Assembly (NCBI GenBank): GCA_022821145.1 | Contig: JAJEEE010000011.1 | Location: 1-33,406 of the forward strand | DNA from: Acidobacteriota bacterium | GTDB lineage: Bacteria; Acidobacteriota; Terriglobia; 20CM-2-55-15 | Length of the DNA stretch: 33,406 nt | Direction of reading: 5' to 3' | Shown here: positions 19,798 through 28,197 of the stretch, in pieces | Numbering within the stretch: position 1 is the first letter of the stretch | Layout of the letters: the number at the start of each line of letters is the position of its first letter | Position numbers and translations under genes: made by a program | The notes under the pieces: generated by a model | What the model saw: only the letters and a program-made list of their open reading frames with translations | Database searches by the model: none | What the model was told of the DNA's origin: nothing

Positions 19798-20679
19798 GTG
19801 ACCGAAATTTGGCGCGCGTTCGCGAAAGTCAACCTGGACCTTCGGATCCTGGGGAAACGCGGCGACGGCTACCACGAAATCCGGACGGTGCTGCAGACCG
19901 TCGACCTGTGCGACCGGATCCACGTGTCCGCGGCGGACGCGTTCGACTTTTCCACCGACGACGGTCCGGATGACGAATCCAACCTCGTTGTCCGCGCCGT
20001 CCGGGCGTTCGAGGCGGCCGCGGCGACGCCGGTTCGGCTTCGCCTGCACCTGGAGAAACGGATTCCCATCGGCGGGGGCCTGGGCGGAGGCAGCGCCGAT
20101 GCCGCGGTCACGGTCCTGGGACTCCTCCGGCATTACCGGCGGTCCATCCCGGGCGAGCGGCTCATCGGTTTGCTCGGCGCGTTGGGATCCGACGTGCCGT
20201 ACTTCGCCGTGGGCGGGCGCGTGCTGGCCACCGGGCGCGGCGAGATCCTCTACCCGCTGCCCGAGGGCCGTACGGGGGCCTCGGAACGCATTCTTCTGGT
20301 CTATCCCGGGCTCCGAATCCCCACCGCCGAGGCGTATTCCTCGTTGACGAGGCCCTTCGAGTCCAATACCATTTTAGGTTTCTGTGCGCGCTTCGAGCCC
20401 GCACTTGTGAGCATGGAGCCGACGCCGGATGCCCGTCTCAACGATTTCGAGGCTGCGCTGTTTCCCCGATTTCCCGAAATCGCCGAAATCAAGCGCAGAC
20501 TGCGGGAATCGGGGGCGCGCCAGGCTTCCCTGAGCGGGAGCGGCGCCACGGTGTTCGGGGAGTTTCCGGGGGAGCGGGAGGCCCGGGCGGCGGCGGTCGT
20601 GCTTGGCCGGGACTACGGCACATCGCTGGTTCGCCGCGTGTCTCGGACGGGCTATTTCCGGCGCGTCTTCGGCCGATAG
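19798..20679 (+). CDS. ispE: 4-diphosphocytidyl-2-C-methyl-D-erythritol kinase
   Basis: A 293-residue GHMP kinase of the MEP pathway for isoprenoid precursors. It phosphorylates CDP-ME with ATP. The GTG at 19798 is chosen because the family N-terminus (RAFAKVNLDLRILGKRGDGYHEI) begins directly after it, and a 293-residue product is the normal size; the open frame extends 32 residues further upstream without homology. The glycine-rich ATP loop is PIGGGLGGGSADAA (about 92-105). The C-terminal GHMP motif is SLSGSGATVFGEF. It heads a housekeeping run with tRNA-Gln and prs, an order also known in Proteobacteria. Confidence 0.95.
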   Translation: MTEIWRAFAKVNLDLRILGKRGDGYHEIRTVLQTVDLCDRIHVSAADAFDFSTDDGPDDESNLVVRAVRAFEAAAATPVRLRLHLEKRIPIGGGLGGGSADAAVTVLGLLRHYRRSIPGERLIGLLGALGSDVPYFAVGGRVLATGRGEILYPLPEGRTGASERILLVYPGLRIPTAEAYSSLTRPFESNTILGFCARFEPALVSMEPTPDARLNDFEAALFPRFPEIAEIKRRLRESGARQASLSGSGATVFGEFPGEREARAAAVVLGRDYGTSLVRRVSRTGYFRRVFGR

Positions 20680-20714
20680 CGGCCGCGGGCGCGATCGACG
20701 AGCCGGCTTCGGAT

Positions 20715-20786
20715 TGGGGCGTGGCCAAGTGGTAAGGCACAGGTCTTTGGATCCTGCATTCGGAGGTTCGAATCCTCCCGCCCCAG
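20715..20786 (+). tRNA. trnQ: tRNA-Gln (TTG anticodon)
   Basis: A 72-nt cloverleaf: acceptor stem TGGGGCG / CGCCCCA with G discriminator, D-arm GCCAAGTGGTAAGGC, and anticodon loop CTTTGGA (U33, TTG, G37). The T-arm is GGAGG-TTCGAAT-CCTCC. The U31-U39 apposition in the anticodon stem is seen in other bacterial tRNA-Gln. CCA is not encoded. It lies between ispE and prs and is probably processed from their shared transcript. Confidence 0.95.
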
Positions 20787-20830
20787 TAGACGCCTTTCCC
20801 GCGCAGGACGGGTTGCAGTAGAGCCGCTTC

Positions 20831-21769
20831 ATGAACAACGAGTTGAAGGTGTTTTCCGGATCCGCCAACCCGGAGTTGACCGCGGAAATCTGCAGGAACC
20901 TCGGGTGCCAGCCCGGTGAGTGCGCGACACGCAGGTTCGCGGACGGCGAAATCTACTTCCGAATCCTCGAGAACGTCCGGGGCGCCGACGTCTTCCTGGT
21001 CCAGCCCACCTGCACGCCCGTCAACGACCATCTGGTCGAGTTGATGCTGATGATCGACGCCTTCCGCCGGTCCTCGGCGCGGCGAATCACGGCCGTGTTG
21101 CCCTATTTCGGCTATGCCCGGCAGGATCGCAAGGACCAGCCGCGCGTCCCGATCTCGTCGAAGGTCGTGTCCGACGCGTTGGCCAAGAACTCCGACCGCT
21201 TGCTGACGATGGACCTTCACGCCGCGCAGATCCAGGGTTTCTTCGACATTCCCGTCGACCACCTGTTCGCCGCGCCCGTTCTGGTCGACTTCTTTCGCGA
21301 GGCCCGGCCTCGGGATCTGACGGTCGTGTCGCCGGACGCGGGCGGCGTCGAACGCGCCCGGGCGTTCGCGAAGCGGCTCGAGGGCGAGCTGGCCATCATC
21401 GACAAGCGGCGCACGGGTATGAACGAAGCGGAGGCCATGACCGTCGTCGGCGACGTCGAGGGCCGTTCCGCCCTGATCGTGGACGACATCGTCGATACCG
21501 CGGGGACACTGGTCCACACGGTGGAGGCGTTGAGGGAGGCCGGGGCCGTCGAGGTCCTGGCGTGCGCGACGCACGGCGTTCTGTCCGGGCCGGCCGTCGA
21601 ACGTATCCGGCAATCCTCGCTGAATGAGTTGGTCGTGACGGACACGATTCCGCTCCGAGGCAATGTCGCGGAGTGCCCGAAGATCCGGGTCGTCAGCGTG
21701 GCGAAGCTGCTGGCACAGGCGATCGAGTCGATCCATGACGAGACCTCGGTCAGCGGCTTGTTCATCTAG
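20831..21769 (+). CDS. prs: Ribose-phosphate pyrophosphokinase
   Basis: A 312-residue class I PRPP synthase making PRPP from ribose-5-P and ATP for nucleotide, histidine and tryptophan synthesis. Visible motifs are [28 protein letters not shown], the ATP loop [17 protein letters not shown] (about 95-111), [19 protein letters not shown] and the PRPP-binding loop [10 protein letters not shown] (about 216-225). Length is standard. The ATG is 45 nt after tRNA-Gln with no strong Shine-Dalgarno. rplY follows after 15 bp. Confidence 0.97.
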   Translation: MNNELKVFSGSANPELTAEICRNLGCQPGECATRRFADGEIYFRILENVRGADVFLVQPTCTPVNDHLVELMLMIDAFRRSSARRITAVLPYFGYARQDRKDQPRVPISSKVVSDALAKNSDRLLTMDLHAAQIQGFFDIPVDHLFAAPVLVDFFREARPRDLTVVSPDAGGVERARAFAKRLEGELAIIDKRRTGMNEAEAMTVVGDVEGRSALIVDDIVDTAGTLVHTVEALREAGAVEVLACATHGVLSGPAVERIRQSSLNELVVTDTIPLRGNVAECPKIRVVSVAKLLAQAIESIHDETSVSGLFI

Positions 21770-21784
21770 AAGGGACATGTATCC

Positions 21785-22468
21785 ATGGCAGAAATGACCC
21801 TCAGCGCCCAGAGCCGAACGGAATTCGGCAGCAGCGCCTCGCGGCGGCTCCGCCGCGAGGGCATGGTGCCCGGAATCGTCTATGGAGGTTCGGGCGACAA
21901 CATTGCGGTGACGGTGAGTCCCCGCGACCTGTCCCGGTTGTTGCGGTCGCACGCGGGCCGGAACACGATTCTCAACCTCGATATCGAAGGTTCCGGCGCC
22001 GACAGCGTAATCCTGAAGGATTGGCAGGTCGATCCCGTCAGCGAGGCGATACTCCACGCGGACTTCCAGCGCATCGCGATGGACAAGCCGTTGCGGGTGA
22101 CGGTTCCCATCGTTATGCGCGGGACGGCCCAAGGCGTCAAGACCGAGGGAGGTCTCCTGGAGGTCGTGATGCGGGACGTCGAGGTGGAATGTCTCCCGTC
22201 GGACATCCCGGATTCCATCGAATGCGACGTCACCGAGCTGGAGCTTCACCAGAGCATTCGCGTCGAGGGGCTGCCGGCGTTGGACAACGTGCGTATTCTG
22301 GCGGACCCCGACCACGTGGTTGTCCATGTCATGGCCTTGCGGGCCGAGGAGGTGGAAGAAGAGGCGACCGAAGGCGAGGCCGAGGCGGAGACCGCGCCGG
22401 AAGGCGAGGGCGCCGAACCCGAGGTCATGGCCCGGGGCAAGAAGGAGGAAACCGAGGGTGGCGACTAG
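21785..22468 (+). CDS. rplY: 50S ribosomal protein L25/general stress protein Ctc
   Basis: A 227-residue long-form L25 that binds 5S rRNA. The N-terminal domain (SRTEFGSSASRRLRREGMVPGIVYGG) is the RNA-binding beta-barrel. The TL5/Ctc C-terminal domain begins around residue 95 (VPIVMRGTAQGVKTEGGLLE). The end is a very acidic low-complexity tail of about 40 residues (EEVEEEATEGEAEAE and on). The AAGGG of AGAAGGGACATG lies about 10 nt before the ATG. The stop codon TAG is made of the left copy of a TA duplication plus the first G of an inserted inverted-repeat element. Confidence 0.95.
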   Translation: MAEMTLSAQSRTEFGSSASRRLRREGMVPGIVYGGSGDNIAVTVSPRDLSRLLRSHAGRNTILNLDIEGSGADSVILKDWQVDPVSEAILHADFQRIAMDKPLRVTVPIVMRGTAQGVKTEGGLLEVVMRDVEVECLPSDIPDSIECDVTELELHQSIRVEGLPALDNVRILADPDHVVVHVMALRAEEVEEEATEGEAEAETAPEGEGAEPEVMARGKKEETEGGD

Positions 22469-22627
22469 GAGCCTGTGGTGAACCCCCCGCTGCATTCGAT
22501 CGGCGCTGCATTCCGTCCGGACCGCGTTGCTCGTCGGTCACATATCGGGAATAGGCTCGCACCGGGCGCCTTGCCAGACGGGCGCCTCACCGTTTTCGGT
22601 GCGACGCGGGGTTCCACCACAGGCTCC
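22468..22627. mobile_element. 160-bp IS630-type MITE candidate between rplY and pth
   Basis: The ends are perfect 13-bp inverted repeats (GGAGCCTGTGGTG at 22468-22480 and CACCACAGGCTCC at 22615-22627). A further imperfect match runs inward (AACCCCCCGC versus GCGGGGTTC). The element is bounded on both sides by TA (22466-22467 and 22628-22629), as left by Tc1/mariner-IS630 transposases. Removing it and one TA restores CTAG, the target reported for IS630, and a tight 18-nt rplY-pth spacing. No transposase is encoded. Inside are a CACCG-TTTT-CGGTG hairpin (22588-22601) and paired CGCTGCATTC direct repeats. Confidence 0.7.
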
Positions 22628-22648
22628 TAGCCCGTTCCCCGTCATCGC

Positions 22649-23296
22649 ATGCCGCCCGATCTCGACGGCGCGGGAACGCCGGTCCCGTGGATCGTCATCG
22701 GCTTGGGGAATCCCGGCGACGAGTACTCGGACACGTACCACAACGTCGGTTTTCGCGTGGTCGACATTTTGGCCGAACGGGGGCATGCGCCGGCATGGTC
22801 CGAACCCGGCGCCGTCGGCATGATCCCGGCGCGCATCGTCCGAACCACGGTGGGGCGCCTGGGCGGGGAGGCCATACTGGTTCAGCCGTGGACCTACATG
22901 AATCGATGCGGCCGTACGCTGCCCCCGTTGTTCGATCGTTTTGGGACGGACGCCCGGCTGCTGGTGGTTTCCGACGATCTCGCGTTGCCGGTTGGCCGAG
23001 TCCGGGTTCGGGAAAAGGGTTCAGCCGGCGGCCATAATGGACTAAAATCGATTACTTGGGCTTACGGCTCGGACGACTACTGCCGTGTCCGGGTCGGAAT
23101 CGATCGCGACAGGCCCACGGGCGACGCGCGGGACTATGTCCTGTCCAGGGTTCGGGCGCCGGACCGCGAGATGCTCGGGCGGGCGGAGGTTCTGGCGGCC
23201 GATGCGGTCGAAACCGTCATCACCGATGGCGTTCAGGCCGCGATGTCACGGTTCAACGGCGTCGATCTCCGCGCGCCGGAGGACGAGGGAACCTGA
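22649..23296 (+). CDS. pth: Peptidyl-tRNA hydrolase
   Basis: A 215-residue enzyme that frees stalled peptidyl-tRNAs by cutting the ester bond. The catalytic His31 is in YHNVGF. Supporting residues are visible in IVIGLGNPGDEY (15-26), PWTYMNRCG (conserved Asn), VVSDDLALP (Asp) and GSAGGHNGLKSI. A 13-residue N-terminal extension precedes the usual first strand. Before insertion of the MITE the gene probably began 18 nt after the rplY stop. Confidence 0.95.
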   Translation: MPPDLDGAGTPVPWIVIGLGNPGDEYSDTYHNVGFRVVDILAERGHAPAWSEPGAVGMIPARIVRTTVGRLGGEAILVQPWTYMNRCGRTLPPLFDRFGTDARLLVVSDDLALPVGRVRVREKGSAGGHNGLKSITWAYGSDDYCRVRVGIDRDRPTGDARDYVLSRVRAPDREMLGRAEVLAADAVETVITDGVQAAMSRFNGVDLRAPEDEGT

Positions 23297-23309
23297 GAGA
23301 CTCGAACAT

Positions 23310-23699
23310 ATGCGCAAGTACGAGATCATGTTTATTGTCGACCCGGACCTCCCGGAGGAGGACATCGACCCGTTGAACTCACAGGTCGAAACCGTCATCA
23401 CCGACGGCGGCGGACGGGTGCTGGAAACCGAGAAGATGGGCCGACGAAAACTGGCTTACGAAGTCGACCGGCGTACGGACGGCTTCTACGTCCTGTTGAC
23501 GGTCGAGGCCGACGGCGAGATCGTCCGCGAGGTCGAGCGCCGGTTCCGTGTCATGGACAGCGTGCTGCGCTACATGACGGTCCGGGTGGACGCCGCGGAG
23601 AAAAAGCTCGAGAAGATGCGGGCGATCCGGCGGCGAAAGGCCGCGAAGCGGGACGCCGCCGAACCCGCCGCCCCGGAAGAACCGGCCGCGGCCCACTGA
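23310..23699 (+). CDS. rpsF: 30S ribosomal protein S6
   Basis: A 129-residue S6, partner of S18 in the small-subunit platform. The start [19 protein letters not shown] is canonical. The ferredoxin-like body includes [23 protein letters not shown] and [16 protein letters not shown] basic then Ala/Glu/Pro-rich tail of about 30 residues extends past the core. The ATG lies 13 nt after the pth stop. It leads the rpsF-rpsR-rplI block. Confidence 0.96.
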   Translation: MRKYEIMFIVDPDLPEEDIDPLNSQVETVITDGGGRVLETEKMGRRKLAYEVDRRTDGFYVLLTVEADGEIVREVERRFRVMDSVLRYMTVRVDAAEKKLEKMRAIRRRKAAKRDAAEPAAPEEPAAAH

Positions 23700-23715
23700 T
23701 TCCAGGGAGACGCGC

Positions 23716-23943
23716 GTGGCACAGAAACAGTTCTACCGGCGCCGGAAAGTCTGCAAGTTCTGCGTCGAGAAGATCGACTCGATCAACTACAAGGACACCA
23801 AGCTGCTTTCGCAGTTCGTGCCCGAGCGGGCCAAGATCCTGCCTCGCCGAATCTCGGGTGTCTGCTCGCCCCACCAGCGGCAACTGAACGACGCGATCCA
23901 GAAGGCGCGGAGCATCGCGCTTTTGCCGTACACGACGGACTGA
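23716..23943 (+). CDS. rpsR: 30S ribosomal protein S18 (zinc-binding form)
   Basis: A 75-residue S18. The start is a GTG with CAGGGAGA about 5 nt upstream. The body [39 protein letters not shown] is the family signature. Cys13 and Cys16 in VCKFC, with a later Cys and His in CSPH, form a C+ zinc-ribbon set; many bacteria carry the zinc-free form. Confidence 0.97.
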   Translation: MAQKQFYRRRKVCKFCVEKIDSINYKDTKLLSQFVPERAKILPRRISGVCSPHQRQLNDAIQKARSIALLPYTTD

Positions 23944-23971
23944 CGGCCGGTCGAGGGCGGAGAACCACGAT

Positions 23972-24496
23972 ATGGAGATCATTCTCAGGGAAGCCATCGA
24001 CAAGCTGGGCCAAGCCGGCGACGTGGTCAAGGTGAAGGACGGATACGCCCGCAACTACCTGCTGCCCAGAAAGAAGGCCTATATCGCGACGCCGGGCAAT
24101 CTCAAGGTCATGGCCCAGGAGAAGGCGCGGATGCTTCGGCGCGAGGCGGCGCAGCGCGAGGAAGCCGAGAAGCTCCGCGAGATGCTCGAGGCCGTCGAGA
24201 TTCGCGTCGAGCGCCTGGCGGGCGACGAGGGCGTGCTGTACGGCTCCGTCACCAACGCGGATGTCGCCGAAGCCCTCGAGGCGCAAGGCTACACGGTCGA
24301 CAAGCGCAAGATCCTGCTCGACGAGCACATCAAGCGTCTCGGCCGGTACACGATTCCGATCCGTCTGTTCACCGAGGTCGTCGCAGAGATTACGGTGAGC
24401 GTCGATGCCGAAGGCGGCTCGGAGGGGACGCCCGAGGCGCAAGGATCCGACGAGGCGGCGTCCCAGGAAACCGTTTCGGACGGCGAATCCGGATAA
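23972..24496 (+). CDS. rplI: 50S ribosomal protein L9
   Basis: A 174-residue L9. The N-terminal domain has MEIILREAIDKLGQAGDVV and YARNYLLPRKKAYIAT, the rRNA-binding signature. A long charged linker helix (about 50-80) joins the C-terminal domain (LYGSVTNADVAEAL, RKILLDEHIKRLGRY). The final 25 residues are an extra acidic, Ser/Glu-rich tail absent from typical 148-150-residue L9. GGGCGGAG lies 5' of the ATG. Confidence 0.96.
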   Translation: MEIILREAIDKLGQAGDVVKVKDGYARNYLLPRKKAYIATPGNLKVMAQEKARMLRREAAQREEAEKLREMLEAVEIRVERLAGDEGVLYGSVTNADVAEALEAQGYTVDKRKILLDEHIKRLGRYTIPIRLFTEVVAEITVSVDAEGGSEGTPEAQGSDEAASQETVSDGESG

Positions 24497-24533
24497 CCGG
24501 CCGTCACGCGGCCCCCGCGCGCATTGATTGCGC

Positions 24534-24562
24534 GTGACTGGTCCGGGCGCCGCCTGTATCCT
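24534..24562 (+). promoter_or_regulatory. Promoter just upstream of dnaB, near-leaderless
   Basis: GTGACT (24534-24539), a 17-nt spacer and TATCCT (24557-24562) match consensus 4/6 each. The -10 box ends 8 nt before the dnaB ATG, so the predicted start point is at or within 2 nt of the ATG. No Shine-Dalgarno precedes dnaB. Confidence 0.45.
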
Positions 24563-24570
24563 GTCCGGCC

Positions 24571-25908
24571 ATGGCCCGCGAGATCGCCGAGCGCCCCCTC
24601 CCTCACAACGTCGACGCGGAGAAGTCCGTCCTCGGCGCCATCCTGGTCAACAACGACAACTACTACACCGTCGTCGAGGGCCTGGAGGCCGACGCCTTCT
24701 ACCTGGAAGCCCACCGGATCATCTTCCGCAAGATGTCCGAGATCGTGGACCATTCCCAGGCCGTCGACCTGATCACGCTTCAGGACCGCCTGGAACGGGA
24801 CTCGCTGCTCGAGTCCGCGGGCGGCATCGCGTACCTGGCGAGCCTGATGGACGGCATACCGTACCTGGTCAACATCGAACACTACATCGGGATCATTCGC
24901 GAGAAGGCGCTGTTCCGGCGCATGATCCAGGCGAGCCACCGGATCATGAACGAGTGCTTCGACCAGGCCGACGCCGCCGAGGACGTGCTCGACCGCGCCG
25001 AGGCGTCCCTGTTCGAGCTTGCCGAGGACCGAACCCGTTCGGGGTTGATCGCGGTGAAGGAACTCGAGCCGCAAACCCATCAGATGATCGAGAGGCTCTA
25101 CACCGAGCGCGAGATGATCACGGGCATGGCGACCGGGTTCAGCGACTTGGATCGCATGACCTCCGGTCTGCAGCCGGCGGACCTGATCATCGTGGCCGGA
25201 CGGCCGTCGATGGGCAAGACGGCCTTGGCGTTGAACATGGCGCAGCGCGCGGCGCTCGAAGACGAACAGCCGGTCGGGATCTTCAGTCTCGAAATGTCCA
25301 AATCGCAGCTCCTGATGCGCTTCCTGTGCGCCGAGGCGCGCGTGGACGCCCACAAGGTGAGGACCGGATACCTTTCGAAGGATGACTTCGGCCGGCTGAT
25401 CGACACGCTGGGTCGCGTCGCCGGCGCGCCGATCTTCATCGACGACTCGTCGACGATGACGATCATGCAGATGCGCGCCAAGGCGCGCCGCATGAAGGCC
25501 GAGCACGGCCTCGGCCTGTTGATCGTGGACTACCTGCAGTTGATGTCGGGTTCCGCGCGCGTCGAGAATCGCAACCAGGAGATCTCCGGGATCTCGCGGG
25601 GCCTGAAGTCGCTGGCGAAGGAACTGAACGTCCCGGTCGTGGCCTTGTCCCAGTTGAGCCGCGCTCCGGAGCAGCGGACGGGCCGCGAGCACCGCCCGCA
25701 GCTCTCGGACCTCCGCGAGTCGGGTTCGATCGAGCAGGACGCCGACGTCGTGGCGTTCGTCTATCGCGAGGAGGTCTACAAGCCCACCGAGGAGAACGAC
25801 GGGACGGCGGAGTTGATCGTCGCCAAGCAGCGCAACGGGCCGGTCGGCACGGTGAAGCTGGCCTTCCTGAAGCAGTTCACCCGGTTCGAGACACTCGTCG
25901 ACATCTGA
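24571..25908 (+). CDS. dnaB: Replicative DNA helicase
   Basis: A 445-residue hexameric 5'-3' helicase of the replication fork. The N-terminal DnaB domain begins RPLPHNVDAEKSVLGAIL and is linked to a RecA-like motor. Walker A is GRPSMGKTA (about 210-218) and Walker B is LLIVDYLQL (about 315-323). SLEMSK, SQLSRAPEQR and DLRESGSIEQDAD complete the family motifs, and no intein is present. Placement after rplI is widely conserved. A spacer of 74 bp with its own promoter separates it from rplI. Confidence 0.98.
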   Translation: MAREIAERPLPHNVDAEKSVLGAILVNNDNYYTVVEGLEADAFYLEAHRIIFRKMSEIVDHSQAVDLITLQDRLERDSLLESAGGIAYLASLMDGIPYLVNIEHYIGIIREKALFRRMIQASHRIMNECFDQADAAEDVLDRAEASLFELAEDRTRSGLIAVKELEPQTHQMIERLYTEREMITGMATGFSDLDRMTSGLQPADLIIVAGRPSMGKTALALNMAQRAALEDEQPVGIFSLEMSKSQLLMRFLCAEARVDAHKVRTGYLSKDDFGRLIDTLGRVAGAPIFIDDSSTMTIMQMRAKARRMKAEHGLGLLIVDYLQLMSGSARVENRNQEISGISRGLKSLAKELNVPVVALSQLSRAPEQRTGREHRPQLSDLRESGSIEQDADVVAFVYREEVYKPTEENDGTAELIVAKQRNGPVGTVKLAFLKQFTRFETLVDI

Positions 25909-25948
25909 TGGGGACGCCCGCAACCCACCGCCCCGGTCCACGGCCACG

Positions 25949-27313
25949 GTGAAGGCGCGAAGCCAGTTCTTCTGCCGGGAGTGCGGTCACGGCGCGCCCA
26001 AGTGGATGGGCCGGTGCCCCTCGTGCGGGCAATGGGAGACGTTCGTCGAAGAGACCGCGCCCCGGCCCGGCCCGGCCGCCGCGGCCGCTCCCGGCTCCGC
26101 TCCGGTACTCTTCGACGAACTGGAGGGCCAGGACGCGCCCCGGTCCCCGACCGGGGTGGCCGAGTTCGACCGGGTCCTCGGCGGGGGGCTCGTGCCCGGC
26201 GCCCTGATCCTGCTCGGCGGCGACCCCGGCGTCGGCAAGTCGACGCTGATGCTCGACGTCGCCGGCGCCCTGTCGCACACGCGTCCCGTCCTCTACGCGT
26301 CGGGCGAGGAGTCGCCGCGGCAGATCAAGCTGCGCGGCGAGCGCATGCGGCTGGACACGGGCGCCCTGCACGTCTACCCCGAGATGAGCGTCGAGCGGAT
26401 TCTGGCCGTCGCGGAGGAGATCGGCGCGGGCGCCCTGGTCGTGGACTCGATCCAGACCACGTTCAGCGAGAAGCTGGACATGGCGCCGGGAAGCATCGGT
26501 CAGGTGCGGGAGGTCGCGTCGCAGTTCCTGGTCTGGACCAAGACGCGCCACGTGCCGGCGTTCCTGATCGGGCATATCACGAAGGACGGCGCCCTGGCGG
26601 GCCCGAAGGTCCTGGAGCACATCGTCGACACGGTCCTCTACTTCGAGGGCCCGCGCCAGCACCCGCACCGCATCGTGCGCACGATCAAGAACCGGTTCGG
26701 CGCGGCGAACGAGCTGGGCATCTTCGAGATGACGTCCACCGGCCTGAAGCCGGTCGAGGCGGCGTCCGCGTTCTTTCTCTCGGACCGCAAGTCGCCGGAC
26801 CCCGGCGCCGCCGTGGCGTGTTGCGTGGAAGGGTCGCGCCCGCTGCTGGTCGAGCTGCAGGCGCTGGTTTCCCGCAGCCACCTGGGGACGCCGCGCCGCG
26901 TGCCCACCGGCGTGGACCCGCAGCGGCTGGCCCTGATCGCGGCCGTGATCGAGAAACGGTTGGGCGTCAACCTGTGGGACCAGGACATCTACCTCAACGT
27001 GGTCGGCGGCCTCGAGATCGACGAGCCCGCGGCCGACCTGGGCATCGCCGCGGCGATCCTGTCCAGCTTCCTGGACCGGCCGCTCCCGTCCGACACGGTG
27101 GTCTTCGGCGAGATCGGGCTCGGCGGCGAGATCCGCTCCTGCCTGCATCCCGGTCTCCGCGTCCGCGAGGCCGCGGCGCTGGGTTTCGCCGGCGCCGTGC
27201 TGCCGCGCCAGAAGGTGCCGGAGGCTCCGTCCGGGTTCAGTGCCCGACCCGTGGAGACGTTGCAGGCAGCCGTCGACTGCCTGTTCGGCCAGCTTGGGGA
27301 AAACGACGATTAG
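25949..27313 (+). CDS. radA: DNA repair protein RadA/Sms
   Basis: A 454-residue branch-migration ATPase of recombinational repair. The GTG start leads directly into the C4 zinc finger (Cys9, Cys12, Cys23, Cys26, with PKWMGRCPSCGQW). Walker A is GGDPGVGKST (about 90-99). The RadA-specific KNRFG motif is near residue 246. The C-terminal third is the Lon-protease-like domain (LNVVGGLEIDEPAADLGIAAA). No Shine-Dalgarno is evident; the gap to dnaB is 40 bp. Confidence 0.97.
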   Translation: MKARSQFFCRECGHGAPKWMGRCPSCGQWETFVEETAPRPGPAAAAAPGSAPVLFDELEGQDAPRSPTGVAEFDRVLGGGLVPGALILLGGDPGVGKSTLMLDVAGALSHTRPVLYASGEESPRQIKLRGERMRLDTGALHVYPEMSVERILAVAEEIGAGALVVDSIQTTFSEKLDMAPGSIGQVREVASQFLVWTKTRHVPAFLIGHITKDGALAGPKVLEHIVDTVLYFEGPRQHPHRIVRTIKNRFGAANELGIFEMTSTGLKPVEAASAFFLSDRKSPDPGAAVACCVEGSRPLLVELQALVSRSHLGTPRRVPTGVDPQRLALIAAVIEKRLGVNLWDQDIYLNVVGGLEIDEPAADLGIAAAILSSFLDRPLPSDTVVFGEIGLGGEIRSCLHPGLRVREAAALGFAGAVLPRQKVPEAPSGFSARPVETLQAAVDCLFGQLGENDD

Positions 27314-27343
27314 GCGGCGGATGGGCGTTGTCCCGGGAATCCC

Positions 27344-27348
27344 GGAGG
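27344..27348 (+). promoter_or_regulatory. Shine-Dalgarno deciding a TTG start
   Basis: GGAGG lies 9 nt before the TTG at 27358 and directly abuts another in-frame TTG at 27349. Spacing favours 27358 as the start of the nucleoside deoxyribosyltransferase gene, which has no ATG near its conserved N-terminus. Confidence 0.6.
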
Positions 27349-27357
27349 TTGCTCGAA

Positions 27358-27834
27358 TTGAACACGACGAAGAGGAAGACACTGTACCTGGCCAACCCCT
27401 ACGGTTTCTCCGCGCAGCAACGCCAGGGGCCGTTGCGGGACCTGGTGGACGCCCTGGCGTCGATGGGCGCCGAGGTGTGGGAGCCGTTCGAGCGCAGCAA
27501 CCAGGTGGACCAGACGGCGCCGAGTTGGGCGTACCGGATCGGTCAGGCCGACGTCCGGGACGTCCGCGAGGCCGATGGCCTGTTTGCGGTCGTCAACGGC
27601 TGCCCGCCCGACGAGGGCGTAATGGTGGAGCTGGGAATGGCCATCGCCTGGAAGAAGCCCGTCTTCCTGTTCCGCGACGACTTCCGGCGCTGCACCGACA
27701 GCGAGGGCTACCCCCTCAACCTGATGGTGTTCGCCGGTCTGCCGGAGACCGGCTGGGAGGCCAGTTGGTACACGTCGATCGGGGAACTGGCCGATCCGGA
27801 CAAGGCCCTGGCCCGGTGGTTGCGCGGGGAGTAG
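27358..27834 (+). CDS. Nucleoside 2-deoxyribosyltransferase
   Basis: A 158-residue enzyme of the PF05014 type, exchanging bases on 2'-deoxynucleosides in salvage. The first strand TLYLANPYGFS holds the substrate loop. DVREADGLFAVVNGCPPDEGVMVELGMAIAWKKPVFLF contains the aspartates and the likely nucleophilic Glu of VELGMA. Length is typical. Translation most likely starts at TTG 27358, placed 9 nt after a good Shine-Dalgarno and 44 nt after radA. Relatives also act as nucleotide hydrolases or in signalling, so the substrate is not certain. Confidence 0.85.
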   Translation: MNTTKRKTLYLANPYGFSAQQRQGPLRDLVDALASMGAEVWEPFERSNQVDQTAPSWAYRIGQADVRDVREADGLFAVVNGCPPDEGVMVELGMAIAWKKPVFLFRDDFRRCTDSEGYPLNLMVFAGLPETGWEASWYTSIGELADPDKALARWLRGE

Positions 27835-27919
27835 GCGCGTGGTGACGAGCGACTCGTGGCATTCGGCCAGTGACGTGTTCGGTATTCCCCGATCGCCCCC
27901 GTCCGGCCGCCGCGCCTCC

Positions 27920-27948
27920 TCAACACGAGTGTCGCGCGGTACCATTCT
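27920..27948 (+). promoter_or_regulatory. Degenerate promoter of the first vapB-like copy
   Basis: TCAACA (27920-27925), a 17-nt spacer and CATTCT (27943-27948) align base for base with the intact TTGACA/TATTCT promoter of the second copy at 29449. Both boxes have lost consensus bases. The 6-nt distance to the ATG is conserved. Confidence 0.5.
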
Positions 27949-27954
27949 TGCGCC

Positions 27955-28197
27955 ATGAAGAACATCACTGTCGCGTTGCCGGAAGACACGGCCTTGTGGT
28001 TGAGCGATCGGGCCGCCGAGCAGAATCGAAGCGTCTCGATCTGGTTGGCCGAGTTGGTCGAGCAGACGCGGCGCCTTGATGCCGAATACGAAGTTGCGAT
28101 GGCCCGCGCCCTGGCCAGAAAGCCGCGACAGGTGGGGTGGATCGACGGGCGAAGGCCCACACGGGACGAGATGCACGAACGGTCCGGCTTTCGTTGA
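27955..28197 (+). CDS. RHH antitoxin, vapB-like, copy 1
   Basis: An 80-residue ribbon-helix-helix antitoxin (MKNITVALPEDTALWLSDRAAEQNRSVSIWLAELV), with a C-terminal tail RRPTRDEMHERSGFR that would wrap its PIN toxin. It is a close paralogue of the gene at 29484; most differences are conservative. The frame is intact, but its toxin partner directly downstream is broken, so it may act as a stand-alone anti-addiction factor or cross-regulate copy 2 (inference). Confidence 0.8.
   Translation: MKNITVALPEDTALWLSDRAAEQNRSVSIWLAELVEQTRRLDAEYEVAMARALARKPRQVGWIDGRRPTRDEMHERSGFR

Noticed and set aside
20489-22495. 668-residue minus-strand frame opposite ispE, tRNA-Gln, prs and rplY
   Set aside because: It is a shadow caused by high-GC codon bias. 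It crosses a tRNA and three clear genes and shows no recognisable domain.
22527-22823. 98-residue frame across the MITE and pth start
   Set aside because: It is a shadow of pth in another frame; its start lies inside the inverted-repeat element.
24289-25947. 552-residue minus-strand frame opposite rplI and dnaB
   Set aside because: Low-complexity composition mirrors dnaB codons; dnaB is unambiguous on the plus strand.
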